Counted from the stretch's first letter, positions 33,504 to 42,447 are shown. The stretch is DNA of 64,000 bases from an uncultured Oscillospiraceae bacterium (GCA_934565795.1 CAKTIM010000004.1:1-64000), one strand, 5' to 3'. Translations and numbers: made by a program. Notes: a model not told the origin generated them from the letters alone.

Positions 33504-34361
33504 GTGAGATCCTTTGATATTGCAGCAGATATAGAAATTGTACAGGAGCTGTTGGGCTTAACCGTTGCGGAGCTGGCGGAGCAGGTGGGAATAACGGAAC
33601 GATCCATTTTTGCGTGGAAAAGCAACCCGGAGCAAATTTCTGAGAAAAGCCTGGAAAAATTCTACGATTTCGCGTTTAGCAAGCGAATTCACCTGAACAT
33701 AATAAGAGAGCAGTTTTCCAGGGAGGAATGCCCGGTCGGACATAAAATCCTGTTCCACGGAGCAAAAACATATATTGACGGAGAATTGTCCGTTGAACGG
33801 GCAAAGGAAGGAAACGACTTCGGAAGAGGCTTCTATTGCGGCGAAAGCATGGAGCAATCCGCAATGTTTGTAGCCGGTTACCCGGACGCATCCTTATACA
33901 TCGTCGATTTTGACCCGACAGGCCTGAAGCATGTGCAGCTGGGAGTTACCCGTGATTGGATGCTGATGATCGCCTATTTCAGGAAAAAGCTGAATTCCTT
34001 TCAGAATCATCCAATGATCCTCAGCCTCCTGTCCCGGCTGGAGGGAGTGGATTATATCATCGCTCCCATTGCCGATAATCGAATGTTTGAGATTATTGAC
34101 AGCTTTATTGACGGCGAAATAACGGACGTTCAGTGCCAGCACTGCCTGTCTGCCACAAATCTTGGCAACCAATACGTATTTGTTACCCCCAGGGCTTTGC
34201 GACAGGTGACGCTTCTCCACCATTGCTACCTGGCAAGGGCTGAAAAGAGGGCATACCTTTTATCCAAAGCGGCGGAGCAGAAAATCAGCAACGACAAGGT
34301 TAAAATCGCAAGGAAGCAGTATCGCGGCCAAGGGGACTATATTGAGGATATTTTAAAATGA
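33504..34361 (+). CDS. HTH-DUF3990 protein, probable toxin of a toxin-antitoxin-like pair
   Basis: 285 residues. N-terminal helix-turn-helix (about 12-50: LTVAELAEQVGITERSIFAW). The DUF3990 domain follows: ILFHGAKTYIDGEL (near residue 82), NDFGRGFYCGES (near 103), VDYIIAPIADNRMFE (near 181) and NQYVFVT. DUF3990 is regarded as an ADP-ribosyltransferase-like fold, with the first His and the GFY Tyr matching the HY(E) arrangement; activity here is inferred. The start is GTG with GGGGG about 9 bases upstream. Codons are AT-richer than the neighbours, which suggests transfer. The stop overlaps the next gene by 4 bases. Confidence 0.82.
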   Translation: MRSFDIAADIEIVQELLGLTVAELAEQVGITERSIFAWKSNPEQISEKSLEKFYDFAFSKRIHLNIIREQFSREECPVGHKILFHGAKTYIDGELSVERAKEGNDFGRGFYCGESMEQSAMFVAGYPDASLYIVDFDPTGLKHVQLGVTRDWMLMIAYFRKKLNSFQNHPMILSLLSRLEGVDYIIAPIADNRMFEIIDSFIDGEITDVQCQHCLSATNLGNQYVFVTPRALRQVTLLHHCYLARAEKRAYLLSKAAEQKISNDKVKIARKQYRGQGDYIEDILK

Positions 34362-34846
34362 GGACGTTTGATGAAATTGGATTAAAGCTTTGCAGGATGC
34401 AGGCTGCGCTTTTTGCGCTGTCGGCATCGGAATTGGAATGCAGCTCTCCTATTTTCCTGCGGCGGTTTATGATGTCCAGAGTGGCGGCCCGTATGGATCA
34501 GGAGGGCTTCCTGTATGAGTCCTGCAGTGAATACAATATTCTTGAAGAAATCAACGAGGAATACGGCCAGACCGTTTATGGGAAAGAAAAGTATGGAACG
34601 GAGGAGCTGTACTGGATGGGATATCTGTACCGATATTGGTGCTACACCTATGAAATAAGCAGCAAGCAGGTTTACAAGCTGGTGAAGCCCAAGGAATTGC
34701 GCGGGCTGTATTATCCCTATCATTCCCTCGACCCCGCGCAGGCCATTGAGCGGATTCTGGAATCCAAGGATATTCACGAGGAGGATACGATCCGTAAGGG
34801 TGTTGATATTCTTCGCAGAATAAAGCGCGCGCAAAAGCAAAGATGA
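34358..34846 (+). CDS. Partner protein of the DUF3990 gene (possible antitoxin)
   Basis: 162 residues, no signal peptide or membrane segment. Aromatic, charged sequence with a striking central block, YWMGYLYRYWCYTYEISS then VYKLVKPKELRGLYYPYHSLDP, which I associate from memory with proteins encoded next to HTH-DUF3990 genes. The ATGA overlap shows tight co-translation. A role as antitoxin or target-recognition partner is inference from the pairing. Base composition matches the upstream toxin gene. Confidence 0.72.
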   Translation: MRTFDEIGLKLCRMQAALFALSASELECSSPIFLRRFMMSRVAARMDQEGFLYESCSEYNILEEINEEYGQTVYGKEKYGTEELYWMGYLYRYWCYTYEISSKQVYKLVKPKELRGLYYPYHSLDPAQAIERILESKDIHEEDTIRKGVDILRRIKRAQKQR

Positions 34847-34886
34847 AATTCCCCAGAGGAGCACAGGCTCCTCCGGGGAATTTTTG
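34846..34886 (+). terminator. Terminator of the HTH-DUF3990 module
   Basis: AAATTCCCCAGAGGAGC pairs with GCTCCTCCGGGGAATTT, followed by Ts. It separates the module from the convergent glgP. Confidence 0.9.
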
Positions 34887-34901
34887 ATGTGGGTGTATCC
34901 T

Positions 34902-34939
34902 CTGCTGCGCAGCCGCAGACAATTTGTTCAAAGATTCCT
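34902..34939 (+). repeat. Short repeat C copy 1
   Basis: CTGCGCAGCCGCAGA followed by ATTTGTTCA and TTCC. It aligns with 51437-51473; each copy sits just after an intrinsic terminator. Confidence 0.4.
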
Positions 34940-37272
34940 TAATACTGCGTCGGCTGGACGTGCCAGATTTCGCTGGCGTACTGGGCGATGGTGCGGTCGG
35001 AGGAGAATTTCGCGCCGCTGGCGATGTTCAGTAGGCACTTGCGGCCGAAGTTCAGGCGGTCGGCGTAGTCGGCGTTGGCCTTCAGCTTGGCGTCCATATA
35101 GGAGGCGTAGTCCAGCAGGACGAAGTAGTGGTCAGGCTTGTGCCAGGAAGCGCCGTCCAGCAGGGAATGATACAGCTCCCGCTGCGCGTCGTCCGTGGGG
35201 ACGGTGCCGTCCACCATGGTGTCCAGGGCGCGGTGCAGGTAGGGGTTGGTATCGTAGATGCCGCGGGCATAGTAGCTGTCCTTGCAGGCGTTGATCTGCT
35301 CGACGGTATGACCGAAGATATACTCGTTCTCCATGCCGGCCTCCTGGGCGATCTCCACGTTTGCGCCGTCCAGGGTGCCCAGGGTCACTGCGCCGTTGAG
35401 CATCAGCTTCATGTTGCCGGTGCCGGAGGCCTCGGTGCCGGCAGGGGAAATCTGCTCGGAAATATCGGCGGCGGGAATGATGTGCTCGGCGTAGGAGCAG
35501 TTATAGTTCTGGACGAACACCACCTTCAGCTTGTCGGCCACGGCGGGATCGTTGTTGATCATCCGGGCAATGCGGTTGATATAGCGGATGATGGCCTTGG
35601 CCCTGGCATAGCCGGGGGCGGACTTGGCACCGAAGATATAGACGGTGGGGTGGAAGTTGGGCAGCTCGCCGTTTTTCAGGCGGAAGTAGATATCCACGAT
35701 GGACAGCGCGTTCATCAGCTGACGCTTATACTCGTGCAGCCGCTTGACCTGGACGTCAAAGATGAAGTCCGGGTTCAGCTGGACGCCCTCTTTCTCGGCA
35801 ATGACCTTGCACAGCTGCTCCTTCTTGGTGCGCTTCACGGCGTTGAACTGACGCACCATATCATCGTCGATCATGGGCTTCAGCTTGGTCAGCTTATCCA
35901 TATCCTTCAGGAAATCGCCGCCCACCCGATAGCGGATCAGCTGGGTCAGCTCCGGGTTGCACAGGCCCATCCAGCGCCGGGGCGTGACGCCGTTGGTCTT
36001 GTTCTGGAAGCGCTGGGGGTACATGTGGTACCAATCCTTGAAGCAGTCGTTCTTCAGAATCTCGGTGTGAATGGCGGCCACGCCGTTGACGTAGGAGCCG
36101 ACATAGATGGACAGGTTCGCCATGTGGGCGGTGTTGTCCTTGACGATGAAGAGATTGGGGGCCTCCCGCTTCAGCCGCTCGTCAATGCGCAGAATGATAT
36201 CCACGATGGCAGGCACTACGGAGCGCATCAGATCCAGATCCCACTTCTCCAGCGCCTCACCCATGACGGTGTGGTTGGTGTAGGAGAAGGTGCGCTGGGC
36301 GATGCTGAAGCTCTGCTCGAAATCCATGCCCTCCAGCATCAGCAGCCGGATCAGCTCGGGGATGGACATGGCGGGGTGGGTATCGTTGAGCTGCACGGCG
36401 TAAAAGTCTGCAAAGTGGGACAGATCGTTGCCGTGGGCGACCTTGTAGGTGCGCAGCATATCCTGCAGGGAGGCGGAGGAGAGCACATACTGCTGCTTGA
36501 TGCGCAGGCGTTTGCCCTCCCAGGTGGAGTCGTTGGGGTACAGGACACGGGTGATGTCCTCGGCCTTGTTCTTTTCGTCCAGGGCGCGCAGGTAGTCCTG
36601 ATTATTGAAGGCGTTGAAGTCCAGCGGGGTCTCCGGCTCACACTGCCACAGGCGCAGGGTGTTGATGTTGTTGGTCTCGTAGCCGATGATGGGCACGTCA
36701 TAGGGGACGGCCAGCACGGTATGGTCGGGGAACTCCACCCGGACGGTGTGGTTGTAGCGGCGGTAAGACCAGGGGTCGCCGTACTTCGACCAGTCGTCGG
36801 CGGCCTCCTTCTGGCTGCCGTCGGCGTCAAAGCTCTGCTTGAACAGACCGTACTTATACCGCAGGCCGTAGCCGGACAGCGGGATATTGGTGGATGCGGC
36901 GGAATCCAGGAAGCAGGCAGCCAGACGGCCCAGACCGCCGTTGCCCAGAGCGGCATCCTCGATGTCCTCCAGCACGGCCAGGTCAACGCCCCGGGCGGCG
37001 AAGAGCTGCTTCATTTCATCCAGGATACCCAGATTGTACAGGTTGGAATACACCAGCCGGCCGATCAGGTATTCGGCGGAGAAATAGTAAGCCTTGCGCT
37101 GATGCATGCGGGTGCGCTTGCTGTTGCTCCAATTGTCGGCAATGGACATCATCACAGCCTGACCCAATGCCTCGTGCAGCTCCTGGGGGGTGGCCTCCTG
37201 GAGGGAAACGTCATAGGTGTATTTCAGCTGGGACTCAGTCCATCTGAGAATGTTCATGCAGTTATAGCTCAT
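34939..37272 (-). CDS. glgP: Glycogen/alpha-glucan phosphorylase
   Basis: 777 residues, within the family range. It releases glucose-1-phosphate from alpha-1,4-glucans with pyridoxal phosphate. The PLP-Lys signature EASGTGNMKLMLNGAVTLGT (near residue 625) is intact, with GNGGLGRLAACFLDS near 105 and GVTPRRW near 430. A GGAG site lies about 8 bases before the ATG. Second gene of malQ-glgP: MalQ rearranges maltodextrins and GlgP phosphorolyses them. Confidence 0.96.
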   Translation of the reverse strand: MSYNCMNILRWTESQLKYTYDVSLQEATPQELHEALGQAVMMSIADNWSNSKRTRMHQRKAYYFSAEYLIGRLVYSNLYNLGILDEMKQLFAARGVDLAVLEDIEDAALGNGGLGRLAACFLDSAASTNIPLSGYGLRYKYGLFKQSFDADGSQKEAADDWSKYGDPWSYRRYNHTVRVEFPDHTVLAVPYDVPIIGYETNNINTLRLWQCEPETPLDFNAFNNQDYLRALDEKNKAEDITRVLYPNDSTWEGKRLRIKQQYVLSSASLQDMLRTYKVAHGNDLSHFADFYAVQLNDTHPAMSIPELIRLLMLEGMDFEQSFSIAQRTFSYTNHTVMGEALEKWDLDLMRSVVPAIVDIILRIDERLKREAPNLFIVKDNTAHMANLSIYVGSYVNGVAAIHTEILKNDCFKDWYHMYPQRFQNKTNGVTPRRWMGLCNPELTQLIRYRVGGDFLKDMDKLTKLKPMIDDDMVRQFNAVKRTKKEQLCKVIAEKEGVQLNPDFIFDVQVKRLHEYKRQLMNALSIVDIYFRLKNGELPNFHPTVYIFGAKSAPGYARAKAIIRYINRIARMINNDPAVADKLKVVFVQNYNCSYAEHIIPAADISEQISPAGTEASGTGNMKLMLNGAVTLGTLDGANVEIAQEAGMENEYIFGHTVEQINACKDSYYARGIYDTNPYLHRALDTMVDGTVPTDDAQRELYHSLLDGASWHKPDHYFVLLDYASYMDAKLKANADYADRLNFGRKCLLNIASGAKFSSDRTIAQYASEIWHVQPTQY

Positions 37273-37313
37273 TTTTCTACTCCAATCTTAAAAGCGCGAT
37301 AAACGCTGGGATT

Positions 37314-38810
37314 TCAGTTCTCCTGCTTCTCCTCCTGGGTGCCCAGGCGGGCGTACAGGGTGGTCAGGTGGCGGATTTTTTCAGCCAGCTCATCCGTGAT
37401 CATACCATCTTTTGCCCGCCATGTCCAGTTGGAATTTGTGGTTCCGGGGAAATTCATCCGCGCCTCCGCGCCCAAGTCCAGATAATCCTGCAGGGGCACC
37501 ACGCAGGTGTCGGATACGCTGGACATGGCCGTGCGGATCACGCCCCAGACCATGCCCTCCTCCTCGGTCAGGCGCATGTACTCGGCGGCATAGCGCTGCA
37601 TTTCGGGAGTGCCGGTCTCCAGCCACTGACGGGTGGTCATATTGTCGTGGGTGCCGGTGTAGCACACGGAATTGCGGGTGTAGGTGTGGGGCAGGTAGTC
37701 GGAGGGCTCCCGGGAATCAAAGGCGAATTGCAGCACCTTCATGCCGGGATAGCCGGAGGCGTCCCGCAGATCCAGCACGTCCTGGGTCAGGTAGCCCAGA
37801 TCCTCGGCGATCAGCTTCAGCTTGGGCAGGCCCTGCTTCACCGCCTGGATGAAGTGCAGGCCGGGGCCGGTGATCCACTTGCCGCCCCGGGCCGTGGGGT
37901 CGCCGAAGGGCACCGACCAGTAGCCGGCGAAGGCGCGGAAGTGATCCATGCGCACCATGTCATACATCTTTCCGGCGGCGGCCAGGCGGCGCAGCCACCA
38001 GCTGTAGCCGTCGGCGGCCAGTACATCCCAGCGGTACAGGGGGTTGCCCCACAGCTGACCGTCGGCGGTAAAGGCATCCGGCGGGCAGCCCGCCACGGCC
38101 TTGGGATCCAGCTTTTCGTCCATCTGGAACAGCTCCGGGCTGCTCCATGCCTCCACGGAATCCCGGGGGACATAGATGGGCACGTCGCCGATGATGGAGA
38201 TGTTGTTCTGGTTGGCGTAATCGTGCAGCGCGTTCCACTGCCGGAAGAACAGATACTGAACGAAGCTGAAGAAGCTGATTTCGTCCTTCTGCTCATTGCG
38301 GGCCTGCCAGATGGCGTCGGCATCCCGGAATTTCAGCTTTTCGTCCCACTCATACCAGGGCTTGCCGCCGAATTTGTCCTTCAGGGCCATAAACAGGGTG
38401 AAGTCCGGCAGCCAGTTGCTGTTTTCGTCGCAGAAGCGGGCGTAGTCCCCATCCGGGGTAAACCGGCCGTAAGCGGCGCGGAGCACCCGCAGCCGGTTCT
38501 GGTACAGCAGGCCAAAGTCCGCCTTGTCGTCGGTGACGTTCCACTGGATGCCCTCCAGGTCAGCCTGGGTGAGCAGGCCATCCTTCATCAGCTGCTCCAG
38601 GTCGATGAGATAATGGTTGCCCGCGAAGGTGGAACAGGACTGATAGGGAGAATCGCCATAGCTGGTGGGGGTCAGGGGCAGAATCTGCCAATAGCTCTGG
38701 CCCGCCTTTTTCAGGAAATCCACAAATTCATACGCCTGCCGCCCCATGGTTCCAACGCCATATTTCCCGGGCAGGCTGGTGATGTGCATCAAAATACCGC
38801 TGGTTCTCAT
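37314..38810 (-). CDS. malQ: 4-alpha-glucanotransferase (amylomaltase, GH77)
   Basis: 498 residues, the short bacterial GH77 form. It transfers alpha-1,4-glucan segments between maltodextrins. It begins RTSGILMHITSLPGKYGVGTMG; QILPLTPTSYGDSPYQ, GDVPIYVPRDSVE, VRMDHFRAFAGYW (nucleophile Asp), IAEDLGYL (acid/base Glu) and TGTHDNMTTRQW are visible. First gene of the malQ-glgP pair, 41 bases before glgP, with its own promoter. Confidence 0.97.
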   Translation of the reverse strand: MRTSGILMHITSLPGKYGVGTMGRQAYEFVDFLKKAGQSYWQILPLTPTSYGDSPYQSCSTFAGNHYLIDLEQLMKDGLLTQADLEGIQWNVTDDKADFGLLYQNRLRVLRAAYGRFTPDGDYARFCDENSNWLPDFTLFMALKDKFGGKPWYEWDEKLKFRDADAIWQARNEQKDEISFFSFVQYLFFRQWNALHDYANQNNISIIGDVPIYVPRDSVEAWSSPELFQMDEKLDPKAVAGCPPDAFTADGQLWGNPLYRWDVLAADGYSWWLRRLAAAGKMYDMVRMDHFRAFAGYWSVPFGDPTARGGKWITGPGLHFIQAVKQGLPKLKLIAEDLGYLTQDVLDLRDASGYPGMKVLQFAFDSREPSDYLPHTYTRNSVCYTGTHDNMTTRQWLETGTPEMQRYAAEYMRLTEEEGMVWGVIRTAMSSVSDTCVVPLQDYLDLGAEARMNFPGTTNSNWTWRAKDGMITDELAEKIRHLTTLYARLGTQEEKQEN

Positions 38811-38882
38811 ATTTGAATCCCTCGCCTTATATATTAAAGATCGCTCCCAGAAAGTTTCGGAGTGTTTCGTTTTCCATATAAA

Positions 38883-38911
38883 AGACTAAATCATTTCCCG
38901 GAATTTGTCAA
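38883..38911 (-). promoter_or_regulatory. Promoter of malQ-glgP
   Basis: Minus strand TTGACA (38911-38906), 17-bp spacer, TAGTCT (38888-38883). The leader is about 65 nt. Confidence 0.72.
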
Positions 38912-38956
38912 GAAAAATCATGGGAAAAAGAAAACTTTTTGTAAAACCCAGTTCCC

Positions 38957-39545
38957 CCCGTAGGGGTCGGCAACCTGCCGACCCTTAGCCTTGCGGTTTA
39001 GGAAGCAGTAGAGATGAACGTATAACAAAAAAGGATACATCCCCTAAGCTTCCCTGTGGGGTGGTGCTCCGCGCAGCGAATTTATAATCACAATCATTGC
39101 CGGTGGCAATGACACCATAATTAAATAGCTGTCGCCTCAGCGACTGAAGAGGGCACTCATGTTATGGTTTTGAGAGAGATTTAGTTAAAAAGGTAGACGG
39201 TTAAACATTCTGAGTCCGTAGGGGTGGTGCTCCGCGCAGCGAATCAAAATATCAATGATTGCCAGTGGCAATCATACAATTGATTCATCGGATATTAGCC
39301 GCCCGAAAGCCAACGAACGTGAGCTGTACAGACGAACCGCTCAATCCCGGTACCCAGCGGGGCGACAAATTGCCGCCCCCTACGAACTCAGAAACTTTTG
39401 GTAATGTTCATTCAATTGACAGCTCAATTCCGCAACCTCGCGGGCGGCTGGTATCCGCCCCTACGGAGTGGTGCCTCCCATTCAAAGTACCCTTTAAGAA
39501 AATCCCACTGCGGTAGGCCCTCTTCAGTCAGCCCTACGGGCTGCC
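38957..39545 (+). repeat. Repeat family B, full copy (plus orientation)
   Basis: About 590 bp, inverted relative to the copy at 22922-23515. It carries the same palindromes (ATGATTGCC-AGT-GGCAATCAT near 39257; TCATTGCCGGTGGCAATGA near 39095), twice GGTGGTGCTCCGCGCAGCGAAT, and an end with CAGTCAGCCCTACGGGCTGCC. No gene is supported inside it. Confidence 0.85.
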
Positions 39546-39629
39546 AGCTTCCCCCCAAGGGAAGCTTTTTGGGCGGGGATTACATGACCATTGTATTCGG
39601 GATTGTTTCGTTTGGGTTTAGAATCCTGT

Positions 39630-39637
39630 GCCATAAT
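39630..39637 (+). promoter_or_regulatory. Extended -10 promoter of the acyltransferase/PAP2 pair
   Basis: TGC-CATAAT: TG at 39629-39630 and CATAAT at 39632-39637, with no good -35. It lies about 50 bases before the GTG start. Confidence 0.5.
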
Positions 39638-39686
39638 ACACGGTGGAATATAAGCGAGAGATTCTGCGACGGAAGGAGGCGCTGCT

Positions 39687-40463
39687 GTGCGTCCAATTGA
39701 AGAGCCGCGGCTTTGCCGGTTTATTCGGTGGATCGTGGGCGCTTTTTATCCCAAAATGGAGCTGGTGGGGCTGGAAAAGCTGCCGGAGGAATCCTGTATT
39801 CTGGTGGGCAATCACTCCCAGGCCCATGGAGCCATCATCACTGAGGAGCGGCTCCCCTTTGACCACTATACCTGGTGCGCCTCACAGATGATGGACAAAA
39901 AGGAGGTCTGCCAGTACGCGCTGGAGGATTTCTGGCAGGATAAGCCCAAATATTTGCAGCCGCTTTTCTGGCTGGTGAGCAGGATCATCAAGTATCCCGC
40001 CGTGTATATTATGAGCCATGCCCGCACCATCCCGGTGTACCACGACAGTCGGTGCCTTACCACCTTCCGCCGCTCCATGGAGAAGCTGCAGGATGGCTAC
40101 CATCTGGTCATTTTCCCCGAATGCCGGGAAAAATACAACAACATCGTCTATGAATTTCAGAATCGGTTCATTGATGTGGCGAAGATGTACTACAAGCGCA
40201 CCGGCAAGGCGCTGTGCTTTGTGCCCATGTACCTTGCCCCCAAGCTGCGGAAAATCTTCTTCGGCGACCCCATCCGCTACGATCCCGCCGTCCCCATGGA
40301 CACGCAGCGCGTTCAGATCAAGCAGCAGCTGATGGACGCCATCACGGCGCTGGCCTGCGCCCAGCCGCTGCATACTGTGATTCCCTATCGGAATGTCTCC
40401 AAAAGGCACTATCCTAAAAATCTTCCCTGCGAGGTGTACCGTAATGAAACGGCAAATGGTTGA
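39687..40463 (+). CDS. PlsC-like lysophospholipid acyltransferase family protein
   Basis: 258 residues. Motifs correspond to the 1-acylglycerol-3-phosphate acyltransferase fold: VGNHSQAHGA (near residue 40), TIPVYHDSR, VIFPECREK and FVPMYLAP. The normal HX4D catalytic pair is altered: the Asp position holds Gly. I recall clostridial relatives with a similar NHSQxHG motif, so it may be a distinct subfamily and not a dead copy. The start is GTG with GGAAGGAGG 7 bases upstream. Its 3' end overlaps the PAP2 gene by 20 bases. Confidence 0.8.
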   Translation: MRPIEEPRLCRFIRWIVGAFYPKMELVGLEKLPEESCILVGNHSQAHGAIITEERLPFDHYTWCASQMMDKKEVCQYALEDFWQDKPKYLQPLFWLVSRIIKYPAVYIMSHARTIPVYHDSRCLTTFRRSMEKLQDGYHLVIFPECREKYNNIVYEFQNRFIDVAKMYYKRTGKALCFVPMYLAPKLRKIFFGDPIRYDPAVPMDTQRVQIKQQLMDAITALACAQPLHTVIPYRNVSKRHYPKNLPCEVYRNETANG

Positions 40464-41121
40464 TTACCGCGGCTTCCGCCTGTCCCGGATCAATGAGCCG
40501 CAATTTAAGCATGCATGGCTCTGGTGCACATGGCTTGTGTACTTTGCACTGTATTTCCTCACGGAAAATCTGATCCCGGCGGAAAGCTGCCATGTGATGC
40601 ACTGCTTCCTGGATGATCTCATTCCCTTTAATGAGTATTTCCTGGTTTTCTACACCGGCTGGTACGTGCTGGTGTTCGGCAGCCTGCTGTATTACTTCCT
40701 GTACGATGTAAAGCGCTTCCGGGAGCTGGATCTGTACATCTTCATCACCCAGATGGTGGCCATGTTCTTTTACATCTTCTTCCCCAGCCGCCAGGATCTG
40801 CGGCCGGAGACCTTCCCCAGAGAGAATTTCTTCACCTGGGTCATGGGCGTGATCTACGCCTTCGACACCAGCACCGGCGTGTGCCCGTCGCTGCATGTGG
40901 CCTACTCGTTGGCCATCTTCAATGTGATGGTCAAGGATGAGCACCTGCACAGGTGGTTCAAGGTCGCCCTGGGCATCTTCGTGGTGATGGTGTGTTTGTC
41001 CACCGCCTTTGTCAAGCAGCACTCCACCGTGGATATTTTTGCCGCGATCCCCGTCGCTCTTTTGGGCGAAATTATCATCTACGGCAAATCCTATTGGCTG
41101 CCCAGGCTGCGCAGAGTGTGA
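40444..41121 (+). CDS. PAP2-family membrane phosphatase
   Basis: 225 residues, about six hydrophobic segments. The tripartite PAP2 signature is present: FPSRQDLRP, CPSLHVAYS (catalytic His) and FVKQHSTVDIF (nucleophile His, Asp). It would dephosphorylate phosphatidate, an isoprenoid pyrophosphate or a similar lipid. The start lies inside the acyltransferase gene with GAGGTG 7 bases upstream, so the two are coupled and likely work on the same lipid pool. Confidence 0.88.
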   Translation: MKRQMVDYRGFRLSRINEPQFKHAWLWCTWLVYFALYFLTENLIPAESCHVMHCFLDDLIPFNEYFLVFYTGWYVLVFGSLLYYFLYDVKRFRELDLYIFITQMVAMFFYIFFPSRQDLRPETFPRENFFTWVMGVIYAFDTSTGVCPSLHVAYSLAIFNVMVKDEHLHRWFKVALGIFVVMVCLSTAFVKQHSTVDIFAAIPVALLGEIIIYGKSYWLPRLRRV

Positions 41122-41149
41122 CGGCGAAATAGCATTCAGAATATAATTT

Positions 41150-41182
41150 GGAGCGTGCTGCCTGGCAGCACGCTCCGTTTTG
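41150..41182. terminator. Terminator between PAP2 and pta genes
   Basis: GGAGCGTGCTG pairs perfectly with CAGCACGCTCC around a short loop, followed by GTTTTGTGTTT on the plus strand and AAATTAT on the minus strand. Confidence 0.85.
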
Positions 41183-41193
41183 TGTTTATGTCA

Positions 41194-42192
41194 TTATGCC
41201 ATTGCGGCGGTGATGATGGCCATCTTGTAGACCTCCTCGGCGTTGCAGCCGCGGGACAGGTCGTTGATGGGGGCGGCCAGACCCTGCAGGATGGGGCCGT
41301 AGCTCTCGAAGCCGCCCAGACGCTGGGCGATCTTGTAGCCGATGTTGCCGGCCTCAATGTTGGGGAAGATGAAGGTGTTGGCGTAGCCTGCCACCTTGGA
41401 GCCGGGGAACTTCAGTTGGCCGACCTCGGGGGCGACGGCAGCGTCGAACTGCATCTCGCCGTCGATCATCAGGTCGGGAGCCATCTCCTTGGCAATGGCG
41501 GTGGCGTCGTGGCTCAGCTTGACGGTGCTGCCCTTGCCGGAGCCATTGGTGGAGAAGCTCAGCATGGCGACCTTAGGGTCGATGCCGAATACCTTGGCGG
41601 TCTTGGCGGTCTCGATGGCCACCTCGGCCAGCTTCTGGGCGGCGGGCAGGGTCACATTGCCCTCCTTGTCCACGGAGTCCTCATAGCTGATGTTGATGGC
41701 GCAGTCGCCCATGGCCAGCTTCTCTTCGCCCCGCACCATGATGAAGCAGGAGGAGACCAGATGCGCACCGGGCTTGGTCTTGACCAGCTGGAGCGCGGGA
41801 CGGACAGTATCGGCGGTGGAGTAGGTCGCGCCGCCCAGCAGGCAGTCCACCTTGCCCTGCTTGACCAGCATGGTGCCGAAGTAGTTGCCCTTGTGCAGCG
41901 CCGCGCGGCACTCGTCGGGGCTCATCTTGCCCTTGCGCAGGGCGACCATGGTATCCACCATCTCGTCCATGCCCTCGTAGGTCTCGGGATCGAGGATTTC
42001 AACGCCCTCGATGTTGAAGCCGCCCTTGGCAGCGGCGGCCTTCACCTCGTCCACCTTGCCCAGCAGCACGGGGGTGAGGAAGCCGCCCTCCACCAGGCGG
42101 GAGGTTGCCTCCAGAATACGGGCATCGCTGCCCTCGGTAAAGACGATCTTGCGGGGATTCGCCTTCAGCGTTTCGATCATAGATGTGAACAT
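41194..42192 (-). CDS. pta: Phosphate acetyltransferase
   Basis: 332 residues, the short single-domain form. It interconverts acetyl-CoA and acetyl phosphate for acetate/ATP formation. Typical segments: IVFTEGSDARILEAT, GGATYSTADTVRPALQLVKT, MLSFSTNGSG and PEVGQLKFPGSKVAGYAN. GGAGG 9 bases upstream selects this ATG rather than the one three codons earlier. No ackA is in the window. Confidence 0.96.
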   Translation of the reverse strand: MFTSMIETLKANPRKIVFTEGSDARILEATSRLVEGGFLTPVLLGKVDEVKAAAAKGGFNIEGVEILDPETYEGMDEMVDTMVALRKGKMSPDECRAALHKGNYFGTMLVKQGKVDCLLGGATYSTADTVRPALQLVKTKPGAHLVSSCFIMVRGEEKLAMGDCAINISYEDSVDKEGNVTLPAAQKLAEVAIETAKTAKVFGIDPKVAMLSFSTNGSGKGSTVKLSHDATAIAKEMAPDLMIDGEMQFDAAVAPEVGQLKFPGSKVAGYANTFIFPNIEAGNIGYKIAQRLGGFESYGPILQGLAAPINDLSRGCNAEEVYKMAIITAAMA

Positions 42193-42241
42193 GGGAATCA
42201 TCCTCCATTATATCAGGGCTTTCGCCCGTATTTACACCTGA

Positions 42242-42270
42242 ATTATAGCTCAGTTTCCACCGGGGTGCAA
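42242..42270 (-). promoter_or_regulatory. Promoter of pta
   Basis: Minus strand TTGCAC (42270-42265), 17-bp spacer, TATAAT (42247-42242). Confidence 0.75.
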
Positions 42271-42395
42271 CCCCTTTTTGCGCAATGGGCCTCTGTTTTC
42301 GATAAAAAATCCGCCGTTGATTCGCAATGTTTCGGTACGGCGGGATTGTTTCGTGCAAATTGATGAAAAATCTTTTTCAAACCTGGACTTTGCTA

Positions 42396-42424
42396 TTGAT
42401 TTTTGTGCGTTATTGCTTTATAAT
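42396..42424 (+). promoter_or_regulatory. Promoter of the MinD-like gene
   Basis: TTGATT (42396-42401), 17-bp spacer, TATAAT (42419-42424), 23 bases before the ATG. Confidence 0.75.
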
Positions 42425-42447
42425 GGAGAAAACTATGGGGAGGCACG

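Noticed and set aside
22952..39516. 85-86 codon frames starting MPVAIIQLIHRILAARK in both full copies of repeat B
   Set aside because: Identical starts simply reflect the repeat. There is no ribosome site, the translation contains inverted-repeat sequence, and the two copies fall out of register in the middle before matching again.
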